Assembly: GCF_018128965.1 (NCBI RefSeq)
Contig: NZ_JAAEDH010000006.1
Location: 1-64,000 of the forward strand
Reading direction: 5' to 3'
Source of the DNA: Plastoroseomonas arctica
GTDB lineage: Bacteria > Pseudomonadota > Alphaproteobacteria > Acetobacterales > Acetobacteraceae
DNA length: 64,000 nucleotides
Both the position numbers and the translations under genes were made by a program. Below, piece by piece: positions 56,724 through 64,000 of the stretch. The notes under the pieces were generated by a model. That model did not search any database. It was given only the letters and a program-made list of their open reading frames with translations, and was not told the DNA's origin. Numbering within the stretch: position 1 is the first letter of the stretch; each line of letters begins with the position of its first letter.

Positions 56724-57736
56724 CACGCGGCCAGCGGCACGAGGTCGTCCGGATCCCAGGCAAGGGCCACGCGCTCTCCCATCGCGGGCATCGGGTCATC
56801 GGCCGGCACCATCACGCGCAGCTCGCCGCCGCCATCGAGGGCGACGACAAACAGCGTCGCGTCACCGCGGAATGCCGCTTCGCGCACCTGGCCGATGGCC
56901 GCGTTGGCGCCGATGGCCTCGCCGCCCGGCGTCAGGCGGATGCGCTCCGGCCGCAGCGCATAGGCCGCCGCCCCAGGCTCGGCTGCCGCGAGAGAGAGGC
57001 ACGCGGCTTCCACGATGTTCGCGGCACCCAGGAACCGCGCCACGAAGGCGCTCGACGGCCGCGCATAGACCGCCTCCGGCGAACCCACCTGCATCAGCCG
57101 ACCGCCCTCCAGCACCGCGACGCGGTCGGCGAGGGCGAGCGCCTCGCCCTGGTCATGCGTGACCATGACGAAGGCGGCGCCGGTTGCCCGCTGCAGAGCG
57201 CGCAGCTCGAACCCGGTCTGCTCGCGCAGGCCGGCATCGAGGGCGGCCAGCGGCTCATCCAGCAGAAGCAGTTTCGGGCGCATCACCAGGGAGCGGGCGA
57301 GGGCCACGCGCTGCTTCTGCCCGCCGGAGATCTGGTGCGGCCGGCGCGCGGCAAAGCCCTCGAGCTTCACCAACGCCAGCACCTCGGCGACGCGGCGCGC
57401 CTGCTCCGCCTTCGCGACCCCGGCGCGGCGCAGCCCATAGCCGATATTCTCCGCCACGCTCATATGCGGGAACAGCGCGTAGGACTGGAACATCATGTGC
57501 ACCGGCCGCGCCCAGGGCGGATCACGGGTGATGTCGCGCCCCTCCAGCAGCAGGGTGCCGCCATCGGGCGCCTCGAGCCCGGCGATCAGCCGCAGCAGCG
57601 TGGATTTTCCCGAACCCGAGCCGCCGAGCAGCGCGAAGAACTCGCCCGGCAGGATGGCGAGGTCGAGCGCCTCCAGCGCGACCGCCGCGCCATAGGATCG
57701 CCGCAGCCCCCGCGCCTCCAGCAGCAGTGGCGGCAC
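56723..57736 (-). CDS. Polyamine-type ABC transporter ATP-binding protein (PotA-like)
   Basis: A 337-residue ATPase: Walker A GGSGSGKST (about 37-45), Q-loop MFQSYALFPHMS, signature ISGGQKQRVALARS, Walker B LLLLDEPLAALD and the switch His in VTHDQGEAL. A TOBE domain (about 240-337) follows, typical of polyamine and sugar importers. GTG at 57736 lies 5 bases after the binding-protein stop. Longer in-frame readings run through that gene. Confidence 0.93.
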   Translation of the reverse strand: MPPLLLEARGLRRSYGAAVALEALDLAILPGEFFALLGGSGSGKSTLLRLIAGLEAPDGGTLLLEGRDITRDPPWARPVHMMFQSYALFPHMSVAENIGYGLRRAGVAKAEQARRVAEVLALVKLEGFAARRPHQISGGQKQRVALARSLVMRPKLLLLDEPLAALDAGLREQTGFELRALQRATGAAFVMVTHDQGEALALADRVAVLEGGRLMQVGSPEAVYARPSSAFVARFLGAANIVEAACLSLAAAEPGAAAYALRPERIRLTPGGEAIGANAAIGQVREAAFRGDATLFVVALDGGGELRVMVPADDPMPAMGERVALAWDPDDLVPLAA

Positions 57737-57741
57737 GCCGA

Positions 57742-58839
57742 TCAGCGCCCGGCCTTGAAGCGCGACCAGAGCCTGGTGCGCAGTCGCTCCGTCGCCTGGC
57801 TCGGTGTGGTCGCGACGAAGCTGGCGGCCAGGGTCGCTTCGGTCGGGTAGACGCTCGGGTCGTTGCGCACCCCCTCGGACACCAGCGCGCGCGCCGCCGG
57901 CACCGCGTTCGGGTAGCGCACGTGGGTGGTGATCGTGGCCATCACCGGCGGCCGCAGCACGAAGTCGATGAACGCCTCCGCTGCTTCCGGGTTCGGGGCA
58001 TCGGCCGGGATCGCCAGCATGTCGAACCACAGCTGCGCGCCCGCCCGCGGAGCCACATAGGCCACCTCCACCCCGCGCCCGGCCTCGCGCGCCCGTGCCG
58101 AGGCCTGGATCACATCGCCCGAATAGGTAAGCGCGAGGCACACATCGCCCGTCGCCAGCGCGTCCAGCACCGACCCCGAGGGCAGGATCGCGCGCACGAA
58201 CGGCCGGATCGCCAGCAGCGCCCGTTCCGCGGCGCGCAGGTCCTCGGCGCTGTCGGTGTTCGGGTCGAGGCCGAGATGGCGCAGCACGGACGGGATCACA
58301 TCCGTCGCGCTGTCCATCACCTGGATGCCGCACCGCGACAGGCGCTGCGCGTGCCGCGGGTCCAGCAGCAGGGCCAGGCCATCCATCGTCGCATCGGGAG
58401 CCAGCACGCGCACCCGATCGGGCCGGATGCCCATCCCCACCGTGCCCCATAGATAGATCGCGCCATGCCGGTTGCCCGGATCGACCGCCGCGGCCCGCGC
58501 CATCAGCGCCGGATCCAGGTTCGCCCAATTCGGGATCCGCGCCCGGTCCAGCGGCCGCAAGGCGCCTGCGCGCACCAGCCGCGCGAAGGTCGGCTCGCTG
58601 GTCGGCACGACCAGGTCATAGCCCGAGCGCCCGGCGGAGAGCTTGCCCTCCAGCGTCTCGAGGCTGTCGAAGACGTCGTAGCGGACGCGGATGCCGGTCT
58701 CGGCGGTGAAGCGCTGCACCACGTAGGGGTCGATGTAGTCGGACCAGTTGTAGATGTTGAGCACCGGCTGTGCCTGCCCCACGACCGGCAGCAGCAGCAT
58801 CACGACCAGGGCGGCAATCCAGCGCGGCATCGCATCCAT
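57742..58839 (-). CDS. Polyamine ABC transporter substrate-binding protein (PotD/PotF-like)
   Basis: A 365-residue periplasmic protein with a signal peptide (WIAALVVMLLLPVVGQAQ, about residues 7-24) and the PotD-type opening VLNIYNWSDYIDP. The tyrosine-rich and acidic pocket (GDVCLALTYSGDV, about 250-262) fits spermidine or putrescine, but other cations are possible. Start taken as ATG 58839; ATG 58830 is also possible. First gene of the transporter operon. Confidence 0.92.
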   Translation of the reverse strand: MDAMPRWIAALVVMLLLPVVGQAQPVLNIYNWSDYIDPYVVQRFTAETGIRVRYDVFDSLETLEGKLSAGRSGYDLVVPTSEPTFARLVRAGALRPLDRARIPNWANLDPALMARAAAVDPGNRHGAIYLWGTVGMGIRPDRVRVLAPDATMDGLALLLDPRHAQRLSRCGIQVMDSATDVIPSVLRHLGLDPNTDSAEDLRAAERALLAIRPFVRAILPSGSVLDALATGDVCLALTYSGDVIQASARAREAGRGVEVAYVAPRAGAQLWFDMLAIPADAPNPEAAEAFIDFVLRPPVMATITTHVRYPNAVPAARALVSEGVRNDPSVYPTEATLAASFVATTPSQATERLRTRLWSRFKAGR

Positions 58840-58925
58840 ATCCCTCAGGCAACCACGATGTTCGCCGCTGCGGCGCGCCAGCGGAAGGGGCAAGCGACGC
58901 GCGATCATGTGGAGGAATTATTTCC

Positions 58926-58954
58926 TTTACACTAGGCTGTTATTCTCCTAATGC
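58926..58954 (+). promoter_or_regulatory. Candidate promoter for the tailspike cassette
   Basis: An AT-rich island in the 259-base region between the transporter operon and the cassette. TTTACA (58926-58931), 17-base spacer, TAATGC (58949-58954). Fair match to a sigma-70 promoter reading right. No operator was recognised. The rest of the region holds no gene I can support. Confidence 0.35.
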
Positions 58955-59098
58955 AGACGGGCCAAGGGGCGAACCATGTCCCGAAGGCCTCACGGCCAAG
59001 CCCTCCCCCCTCTCAGGCGCCCCCCATCACAACCCGCCCGCACCGCCCGGCCGCAAGACCGGGTGGCTTTGCGCCTTGCGCGGATGCAGGAGACCCGC

Positions 59099-59752
59099 AT
59101 GCCCTATGACGAACGTGGCCTCAACGCGCTGTCCACCATCTCGGGCTTCACCCTTTGGCACTACCGCACGGGCGACCAGCGCGGCAGCGTGATCGCGCCG
59201 GGCTACTTCACCGCCGCCGCGGCGCGTCTGGCGATCGGTGACGTGATCATCGTCCAGGCATCGGACGCCACGGCCTTCCTGCCGGTGGGCGTGGCGAACA
59301 CCACCGGTGCCGGCCTCACGCTCGACACCACGGGGGCGGGGCTTCGGCTGATCCGCTCGGCCACGCAGTTCATCGAGGTCAACCATGGCGGCATCGCCAC
59401 GGCCCGGGCGATCATCCTGGCCGGCCTGCCTCCATCCGCACTGCCCGAGACGCCGGCGGCGCTGACCATCACGGTGATCGGCCCGGTCGCGCAGGTCACA
59501 CTGTCGCTCATCGACGAGAACGACCAACCCGCGGCCGCGCCACAGATCTTCACCGTGGTGGGCGGCCTCGTCGCAACGACCATCACCCTGCCCGGCCCGC
59601 CCGGCGCGGAGTGGCGCCTGCGCGTGGCGGATACCGCCGACGCAACGCTGGTGACGATTTCCGCGCCGACGCTCATCCGCGCCTATGCCCGCCTGCTGCG
59701 TGAATCCGGCGGCCTGCTGCTGCTCGAAAACGGCGCCGTTTTGTTGAGTTAG
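59099..59752 (+). CDS. Phage-type structural hypothetical protein
   Basis: A 217-residue beta-rich protein. It opens with LSTISGFTLWHYRTGDQ (about 10-26) and GDVIIVQASDATAFLPVG (about 49-66), a pattern I associate with small virion or decoration proteins that precede tail fibre genes; then Thr/Ala-rich strands and an Arg-rich C-terminal helix. AGGAG lies 7 bases before ATG 59099; an upstream in-frame reading is low complexity. It is the first gene of a cassette with the spike and a small tail-related gene. Confidence 0.7.
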   Translation: MPYDERGLNALSTISGFTLWHYRTGDQRGSVIAPGYFTAAAARLAIGDVIIVQASDATAFLPVGVANTTGAGLTLDTTGAGLRLIRSATQFIEVNHGGIATARAIILAGLPPSALPETPAALTITVIGPVAQVTLSLIDENDQPAAAPQIFTVVGGLVATTITLPGPPGAEWRLRVADTADATLVTISAPTLIRAYARLLRESGGLLLLENGAVLLS

Positions 59753-59853
59753 CGTTCCCCTTCGGCGAGCCGCCAACGCAACAGCATTCTTGTGCCCTCA
59801 AGCGCCGGGCGCGCTTGGCTCGCTGGACGCCCGGCAACGCCCGTTCGGGCTTG

Positions 59854-59872
59854 CGGCCCGCAATGCGGGCCG
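59854..59872. other. Short stem-loop between cassette genes
   Basis: CGGCCCGC/GCGGGCCG with an AAT loop in the 183-base gap between the first two cassette genes. No T-tract follows. Possible RNA stability element. The rest of the gap shows only GC-rich imperfect repeats. Confidence 0.45.
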
Positions 59873-59935
59873 GGTTCCCGTCCCTCACACCCGCACAGCC
59901 TCTCCCCCCGATCATCGAGCGAGGATCCCACACCG

Positions 59936-62200
59936 ATGTCCGATACCAAGATCAGTGCCCTTCCCGCGGCCAGCGGCGCCGCGGGCGCCGACATCATCCC
60001 CATCGTCCAGGGCAGCGGCGCCGCCGCGGTCACGCGCCGCGCCTCGGTCACCCAGCTGCGTGGCGCCGTGCTGAGCGGCCGGTCCGTCAGCGTCGAGGAT
60101 TTCGGCGCGGTGGGCGATGGCATCACCAATGACGGCCCGGCCATCCAGGCCGCCATCAACAGCCTCACGGGCACCGGCGGCACCATCCTGTTCGCGGCCA
60201 AGCGCTATCGCATCGCCTCCGCCGTCGTGATCGACAGCGAGGCCATCACGCTGCAGGGCATGGGCTTCACCGAAGGCCCCAACGCCGCCGATGGCAGCTG
60301 GATCACCATCGACACCACCGGCTTCACGCCCTTCACCTTTACCGGCACCGCCGCGCGCGGCTCCGCCGTGCGCGACATCGCCTTCCGCCAGACGCATCCC
60401 TCCCTGGCGCCAGGCTGGACGCCGACCAACTACGACTTCGTCTTCCGCGTGCAGGACTGCCTGGGTGCGGTGGATTTCCGCAACGTGTTCCTGTGCTCGA
60501 TCAACCGCGGCATCTTCTGCGACAATTCTGGGCGCCTGAACGTGGAACGCCTGCGCGGCCAGGTGTTCACGACGGGCATCGAGATCGATCGCTGCTTCGA
60601 CATCCCGCGCGTCAACTACGTCCACTTCTGGACCTTCGCGACATCCGACGTGAACGTGCTCGGCTACCAGCAGCAGAATTTCGACGCGCTCGTGATGCGC
60701 CGCGTGGACGGCATCTTCATGGACGACATCTTCGTTCTCGGCTGCCGCTCGGTCTTCCGCTTCGCTTCCTCCGCCTCAGGCACCACGACAAAATTCTACC
60801 TCGGCAACGGCTACACCGATTTCGCAAAGTACAGCCTCTGGGTCGAGGGCAACGACGTCTCCGGCCAGATCGCCAACCTCACCACCCAGGGCGAGCTGAT
60901 CACGCCTGCCGGTGCGCCGATCCCCGGCGGCACCGGCATCCGCATCGACGGCAGCAATGCCCGCATCCAGATCGCGAACCTGCGCATCGACGCAGTCGAG
61001 ACCAACGCCATCCAGGTCAATGGCGTGAACAACCGGCTCGATGTCTTCTCCGCCCGCGTCGAGAAGGCGAACCTCGCGAATAATGGCTCGCCGGCGATCA
61101 ACCTGCTCAACGTCGCCTCGGGCACCCCGAACCAGATCTATCTCGGCGCGCCGGTGCTGATCGCGAACAGCAACGGCGCCGCGCTGCAGAACGGCAGCAC
61201 CAACGGGTTCGTCGCGTCGATGTCGCCCGCCGGTTCCATCGCGGCACCCGGTGCGATGGTCGGTGCAACGAACACCGGCCTGTCCAGCCCGGCCACCAAC
61301 CAGCTCGCGATCAGCACCGGCGGCGTGGAGGTGATGCGGGTGCAGTCCGGCACGGTCACCATCGGCGGTGCCTCCGGCGCGCACGCGCTGGGCGTCACCA
61401 CGCCCGCCAGCACGGTGAACGAGTTGCGCGTCAGCGGCGCCGTCACCGGACAGCCGGTGGTCGCCGGGGCGCAGGGGAGCGACACCAACATCGCGCTCAG
61501 CCTGCGCAGCAAGGGCACCGGCCCGGTGCAGATCGCGCCCAACGCCATCCTCGCCTTCGAAGCGCTGGCGGGTGCGACCCAGGCCAACTATCTCCGCGCC
61601 AATGGCGCGGTGGCAGCCGGCCGCGTCAGCGTTCAGGCGCAGGGCAGCGACGCAAATATCGGCTTCGACGTCGCCGCCAAGGGCACCGGCACGCTGGGCC
61701 TGCAGGCGAACAGCGCCAATGCCGTGGTGGTCACCAATCCGGCCTCCGCGGTGAACTTCCTCCAGGCTTCGGGGGCGGCGACGGCGGGCAAGGTGAGCCT
61801 CTCGGCACTCGGCACCGACGCCAATGTCAGCTTCGACATCACGGCCAAGGGCACCGGCGTGCTCGGGCTGCAATCCAACAGCGCCTATGCCTTCGTCATC
61901 ACCAACCCGACCTCGGCGGTGAACTACCTCCAGGGCACGGGTGCAATCACCGGGACCGGCCCGCTGATCACCGTCAACGGGTCCGACGCGAACGCCGCAC
62001 TGCGGCTTTCGGCGAAGGGCACCGCGCCGGTCAGCGCACTGTCGCCGCTGCAATTGCCCAGCTTCACGGTCGCGACCGTGCCGGCCGCGGCCAGCTACCC
62101 GCGCGCGATGATCTACGTCTCGGACGGCACGCTCAACAAGCGCCTAGCCATCAGCGACGGCACCGCCTGGCGCTGGCCGGACGGCGCGGTGGTCTCGTGA
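59936..62200 (+). CDS. Phage tailspike-like beta-helix protein with C-terminal tandem repeats
   Basis: A 754-residue protein. The N-terminus MSDTKISALPAASG is common in phage tail proteins. DFGAVGDGITNDGPAIQAAIN (about 52-71) opens a pectate-lyase-like right-handed beta-helix that runs to about residue 440. From about 490 come four repeats of roughly 45-55 residues, each with a QGSDAN-(I/V)-x-F-D and AKGTG core, probably a trimeric stalk or tip. Receptor binding and polysaccharide cleavage are likely roles. It lies 44 kb from the phage-like operon, with no head, tail or packaging genes around it. Confidence 0.85.
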   Translation: MSDTKISALPAASGAAGADIIPIVQGSGAAAVTRRASVTQLRGAVLSGRSVSVEDFGAVGDGITNDGPAIQAAINSLTGTGGTILFAAKRYRIASAVVIDSEAITLQGMGFTEGPNAADGSWITIDTTGFTPFTFTGTAARGSAVRDIAFRQTHPSLAPGWTPTNYDFVFRVQDCLGAVDFRNVFLCSINRGIFCDNSGRLNVERLRGQVFTTGIEIDRCFDIPRVNYVHFWTFATSDVNVLGYQQQNFDALVMRRVDGIFMDDIFVLGCRSVFRFASSASGTTTKFYLGNGYTDFAKYSLWVEGNDVSGQIANLTTQGELITPAGAPIPGGTGIRIDGSNARIQIANLRIDAVETNAIQVNGVNNRLDVFSARVEKANLANNGSPAINLLNVASGTPNQIYLGAPVLIANSNGAALQNGSTNGFVASMSPAGSIAAPGAMVGATNTGLSSPATNQLAISTGGVEVMRVQSGTVTIGGASGAHALGVTTPASTVNELRVSGAVTGQPVVAGAQGSDTNIALSLRSKGTGPVQIAPNAILAFEALAGATQANYLRANGAVAAGRVSVQAQGSDANIGFDVAAKGTGTLGLQANSANAVVVTNPASAVNFLQASGAATAGKVSLSALGTDANVSFDITAKGTGVLGLQSNSAYAFVITNPTSAVNYLQGTGAITGTGPLITVNGSDANAALRLSAKGTAPVSALSPLQLPSFTVATVPAAASYPRAMIYVSDGTLNKRLAISDGTAWRWPDGAVVS

Positions 62201-62225
62201 CGGACAGCGGAAGGAGAACCAAGCC

Positions 62226-62600
62226 ATGACCGCATTGACCGACTACGCGCGCAACCTGGTCGCCCGCGCGGTGTGCGCGCGGGTGCCGGCGCTGCCCACC
62301 AACGCCTACCTCGCGCTGGGCACCGGCGGCTCGCTCGCCGCCGGCGTCACCGGGGAGCCGGTGGGCGCGGGCTATGCCCGCCAGCGGGTGACCTTCGCCG
62401 GCACGGGCGACCAGGCCAACGCGGCGCTGCTGCGCTTCACCTTCACCGCCGGCGTCGGCAGCCTGACCCATATCGGCCTGTTCGACGCGGTGCAGGGCGG
62501 CAATCCGCTGACCTTCAGCGCGCTGGCGACACCCGCCGCGCTGCCGGCTGCGGGGCAGGTGACCGTGCCGGCGAGCAGCTTCGTGGTGACCGCGAGCTGA
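62226..62600 (+). CDS. Small phage tail-fibre-associated protein
   Basis: A 124-residue protein with NAYLALGTGG (about 26-35), GYARQRVTFAG (about 51-61) and THIGLFDAVQGGNPLTF (about 85-101), a pattern seen in small tail proteins next to phage spikes; exact role unknown. It follows the spike by 25 bases and carries AAGGAG upstream. No signal peptide or membrane segment. It ends the cassette; the 97 bases to the next convergent stop hold nothing clear. Confidence 0.75.
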   Translation: MTALTDYARNLVARAVCARVPALPTNAYLALGTGGSLAAGVTGEPVGAGYARQRVTFAGTGDQANAALLRFTFTAGVGSLTHIGLFDAVQGGNPLTFSALATPAALPAAGQVTVPASSFVVTAS

Positions 62601-62697
62601 AAGTAACGTGCCCGACAACCCTACCGGCGACGCCGTCTTTCCAACCACTTGGGCGGCGGCGCCGGGTAAGGTGTCCTTGGTGGCTTATCCCAGGGCG

Positions 62698-63675
62698 CTA
62701 CTCGACGCGGCCGATCCGGTTGATCGCTGCCTCGATGCGCACGCGGTCGGCGTCGAGAAAGGCCTGGAAGGCCGCCCCTTCGCGGTGGTCGACCACCATG
62801 CCGGTGGTCTCCAGCTGGCGCTGCATCTCGGGTTCGCGCAGCGCGGCGGCGACACCTTCGCGCAGCCGGCGCTGGATAGCGGGCTCCACCCCCGCTTGGG
62901 TGAACAGCCCGACCCAGAGGTAGAACTCCACGCTCCGGAAGCCGAGCTCGATCGCGGTCGGGCAATCAGGCAACAGAGCGACGCGCTGTGCCCCTGTGTG
63001 CACAAGTGCACGCATCTGCCCGCCCCGGATGAAGGGGTTCACGACGGAGGGCACGGATGCGGTCGCCGAGACCTGCCCGCCGAGCACTGCCGTCATCGCC
63101 GGCCCACCACCCGAATAGGGCACGTGGTTCAGCCGCATCTCGCCGGCCTGTGCCAGCATTTCGAAGGGCAGATGCAGCGCGCTGTAGGGGCCGGAGGATC
63201 CATAGGCGATCTCGCCCGGCCGCCGCTTCGCGTCGGCCACGTAGTCAAGCCAGGTCCGCCACGGCGCGTCCGCCTTGACCACCACGACCAGCGGATCGGC
63301 GGTCAGCAGGGCCACCGGCGCAAGTGCGGTGCGATCCAGGCTCGGCGGCCGCCCGAACAGCGCGTCCGCCGCCGGGATCGAGGAATAGGAGACATGGGCA
63401 ATCAGCGCGGTGTAGCCATCCGGCCGCGCCGCCGCACCCGCCGCCATGCCGATGCCGCCGCCGGCGCCACCGCGGTTCTGCAGCACCACTGATTGGCCCC
63501 AGACCTTCTGCAACGCCGCACCGAGCGGACGCGCGATCAGGTCCGTCGCGCCGCCGGGCGGGAACGGCACGATCACCGTCACCGGACGTGTCGGGAAGTC
63601 CTGCTGCGCGGACGCGGCACCCGCCGCCAGCAGCGGCAGCGCCAGCGCGCCGCGCCGGGTGAGACGCGCGCTCAT
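62698..63675 (-). CDS. Bug/TctC family extracytoplasmic solute-binding protein
   Basis: A 325-residue periplasmic binding protein. Signal peptide TRRGALALPLLAAGAASAQQ (about 6-25), FPTRPVTVIVPFPPGGATD, and VVLQNRGGAGGGIG as in the other Bug protein at 22547. No TctA/TctB nearby. ATG at 63675 overlaps the cupin stop as ATGA, so it is co-translated with it and its ligand may be the cupin's substrate or product. Confidence 0.9.
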   Translation of the reverse strand: MSARLTRRGALALPLLAAGAASAQQDFPTRPVTVIVPFPPGGATDLIARPLGAALQKVWGQSVVLQNRGGAGGGIGMAAGAAARPDGYTALIAHVSYSSIPAADALFGRPPSLDRTALAPVALLTADPLVVVVKADAPWRTWLDYVADAKRRPGEIAYGSSGPYSALHLPFEMLAQAGEMRLNHVPYSGGGPAMTAVLGGQVSATASVPSVVNPFIRGGQMRALVHTGAQRVALLPDCPTAIELGFRSVEFYLWVGLFTQAGVEPAIQRRLREGVAAALREPEMQRQLETTGMVVDHREGAAFQAFLDADRVRIEAAINRIGRVE

Positions 63676-64000
63676 ACGCCGGCGAGGCCGGTGACCTGAC
63701 CCGTCGCGTTGCGCGAGACACCCATGGCCGCCGCCTTCTCCAGCACGCTCGGCTCCCACGCCACCTTGCCGGCATCGGGGCCGCCGATCAGCGTCAGCAG
63801 CGTGCCGCGGCCTTCGCCGACGTAGCGGAAGCCGCGATAGACGCCGGTGGGCACGTGGATGCAGTCGAAGGGCTGGAGGATGATTTCCTTCTCGCCCGCC
63901 TCGGTCATCCACACCACGGCCCAGGGGCCGACCAGCGGCATGAACACCTCCTCGGTGGTGTGCGCATGCAGGGATGCGCCGTTGCCGTGCTCGGCCTGGA
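63672..64000 (-). CDS. Cupin-domain protein, 5' end outside window
   Basis: The C-terminal 108 residues of a small cupin. Metal ligands are visible in the part upstream of the first in-frame start: HAHTTEE (two His and Glu) followed by VFMPLVGPW, then IILQPFDCIHVPTGVYRGFRYVG with a later His and the second barrel motif. Such proteins are often dioxygenases or isomerases of small acids. The gene continues right of the window. It overlaps the Bug protein by four bases. Confidence 0.85.
   Translation of the reverse strand, partial: QAEHGNGASLHAHTTEEVFMPLVGPWAVVWMTEAGEKEIILQPFDCIHVPTGVYRGFRYVGEGRGTLLTLIGGPDAGKVAWEPSVLEKAAAMGVSRNATGQVTGLAGV

Noticed and set aside
58977-59098. N-terminal extension of the first tail cassette gene (ATG 58976)
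   Set aside because: The extension is low-complexity Arg/Pro sequence; AGGAG 7 bases before 59099 marks the real start.

Overview
The window looks like chromosomal DNA from a high-GC alphaproteobacterium, most likely an Acetobacteraceae member of the Roseomonas type. The basis is the gene content: a class I lysyl-tRNA synthetase, the order ffh-rpsP-rimM-trmD-rplS-leuC-leuD-leuB, stand-alone Bug/TctC solute-binding proteins, tandem aspartate aminotransferases, and GC-rich codon use. The genus is an inference, not a sequence match.

Layout. (1) About 1.4-15.9 kb is a compact phage-derived cluster. Reading leftward on the minus strand from a LexA-like box at 15165, it holds two small conserved genes, portal, scaffold, major capsid, two tail tubular proteins, a small internal-virion-like protein, a tailspike, a TerS-position gene and the large terminase. 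After a repeat-filled gap come a small membrane protein, a SleB-type cell-wall hydrolase and a DUF952 gene. This is T7-like order. No integrase, replication gene, phage RNA polymerase or large ejection proteins are present. A divergent S24/HTH regulator (15265-15909) sits at the upstream end. (2) 15.9-20.9 kb is a tightly coupled operon: exported alpha/beta hydrolase, polytopic spermidine-synthase-like membrane protein, exported isoaspartyl-methyltransferase-like protein and a CxxC protein. (3) 21-30 kb holds a D-threonine-aldolase-like enzyme, a gamma-glutamylcyclotransferase-like protein, a Bug protein, then lysK, a truncated mprF-like gene, ugd and phosphomannomutase. (4) 30-34.5 kb holds asd, a DinG/XPD-type helicase and a small unknown gene, followed by tRNA-Arg(ACG). 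(5) 34.7-44.3 kb is a housekeeping block on the minus strand: thrS-infC, ffh-rpsP-rimM-trmD-rplS and leuC-leuD-leuB. (6) 44.3-49.2 kb holds two glycosyltransferases, a small membrane protein, a beta-hydroxyacid dehydrogenase, a carboxymuconolactone-decarboxylase-family protein and a haloacetate-dehalogenase-like enzyme. (7) 49.2-55 kb holds two aminotransferase-GNAT pairs coupled to an FHA-PP2C phosphatase, a STAS antagonist and an anti-sigma-type kinase. (8) 55-58.8 kb is a complete polyamine-type ABC transporter. (9) 59-62.6 kb is a separate, orphan phage tailspike cassette on the plus strand. (10) The right edge holds a Bug protein and a cupin cut by the window end.

A palindromic repeat family of about 75-120 bp occurs four times (10.8, 37.9, 41.6 and 47.7 kb), each time just after the stop codon of a minus-strand gene. 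One copy lies inside the phage structural operon. A second repeat type forms an inverted pair at 3.4-3.7 kb. Host-type repeats inside the phage genes, the absence of integration and replication genes, and the SOS-like box together make a domesticated podovirus or gene-transfer-agent-like particle the most interesting hypothesis here. It is untested.
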